Assembly: GCA_021299715.1 (NCBI GenBank)
Contig: JAJTEL010000004.1
Coordinates: 101,716 to 165,715, forward strand
Reading direction: 5' to 3'
DNA from: Ilumatobacteraceae bacterium
GTDB taxonomy: Bacteria > Actinomycetota > Acidimicrobiia > Acidimicrobiales > Ilumatobacteraceae
Length of the DNA stretch: 64,000 bases
Every line of letters starts with the position of its first letter. Position 1 is the first letter of the stretch. A model generated the notes under the pieces. The model made no database searches, was not told the origin of the DNA, and saw only the letters and a list, made by a program, of their open reading frames with translations. A program made the translations under genes and the position numbers. Of this stretch, positions 63,908 to 64,000 are shown piece by piece.

Positions 63908-64000
63908 ATGACCCAGCAGCACCCTGAACTTGCGCAAGAGCAGGAGTACATCCTGTTCGCCTACGAATGCCTCGAGGCAAGCCGTACGGGCGCTATGAAA
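63908..64000 (+). CDS. HelD-like helicase/RNA-polymerase-recycling factor (3' truncated by window edge)
   Basis: Only 31 codons are present. The start (LAQEQEYILFAYECLEASR) resembles the N-terminal coiled-coil region of actinobacterial HelD/HelR proteins (A-x-E-Q-x-Y-x-D/L-x-x-Y-x-x-L), which free stalled RNA polymerase and can counter rifampicin. The call rests on this short match and on the charged helix shape. Confidence 0.45.
   Translation, partial: MTQQHPELAQEQEYILFAYECLEASRTGAMK

Overview
The window looks like a chromosome segment of a free-living actinobacterium with moderate GC. The evidence is a mycothiol-enzyme-type DinB protein, inositol-1-phosphate synthase, PAC2, GatCAB, a lysine-tailed HU and the start of a HelD-like helicase. 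Placement near the Acidimicrobiia (Ilumatobacter/acIV-like) is an inference from gene content and was not tested. Most of the window is dense housekeeping sequence with short gaps. At least fifteen genes show a TANNNT-like -10 box ending 6-8 bases before the start codon, which suggests widespread leaderless transcription and was used to choose several starts. Transporter genes and genes behind riboswitches have Shine-Dalgarno sites instead.

Layout. 1-5.4 kb: esterase (partial), lgt, enoyl-CoA hydratase, gatCAB. 5.4-10.4 kb: acyl-CoA dehydrogenase, then a Fe(III)-type ABC importer on the minus strand with two tandem inverted repeats in its promoter. 10.4-15.7 kb: ilvD, then four unrecognised genes, two of which appear to be paralogues with a possible sliding-clamp-like middle and a YbjN-like end. 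15.7-19.2 kb: DUF3054, inositol-phosphate synthase, haloalkane dehalogenase, RDD and DUF2752 proteins. 19.2-22.7 kb: ilvBNC behind a short Leu-Val-Val-Val-Val-Leu leader peptide and a terminator hairpin. 22.9-25.9 kb: two secreted, membrane-anchored surface proteins, one glycine-rich with a SUEL-lectin-like domain and one rich in His and Asp. 25.9-31.0 kb: metY, hicBA, PAC2, and divergent serC and aspartate aminotransferase. 31.0-34.0 kb: cobalamin riboswitch and a BtuFCD importer. 34.1-39.3 kb: DinB/MPI-like protein, CopC-CopD fusion, acetyltransferase, oxidoreductases and HU. 39.3-42.7 kb: TPP riboswitch, thiamine pyrophosphokinase, ThiB and ThiP, with no ThiQ. 42.7-43.3 kb: a gene-free block of short palindromic repeats. 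43.3-45.7 kb: SDR, NfuA-like and MOSC proteins.

45.7-60.5 kb is taken up by one giant minus-strand surface protein, read here as two open frames (661 + 4269 codons) split by a frame break. It has an N-terminal membrane segment, about 49 YDG-type repeats, Ig-like domains and a C-terminal OmpA-like domain. The window closes with a PH-like protein, a phosphofructokinase with an unusual GGNGS loop, two unrecognised proteins and the start of a HelD-like gene.

The metabolic genes form a branched-chain amino acid set (ilvD, ilvBNC), serine, methionine and aspartate steps, and vitamin or metal uptake (B12, thiamine, iron, copper). The most unusual content is the surface-protein set (giant YDG/OmpA protein, glycine-rich lectin-like protein, His/Asp-rich protein), the 12.2-15.7 kb gene cluster, and the ilv leader.
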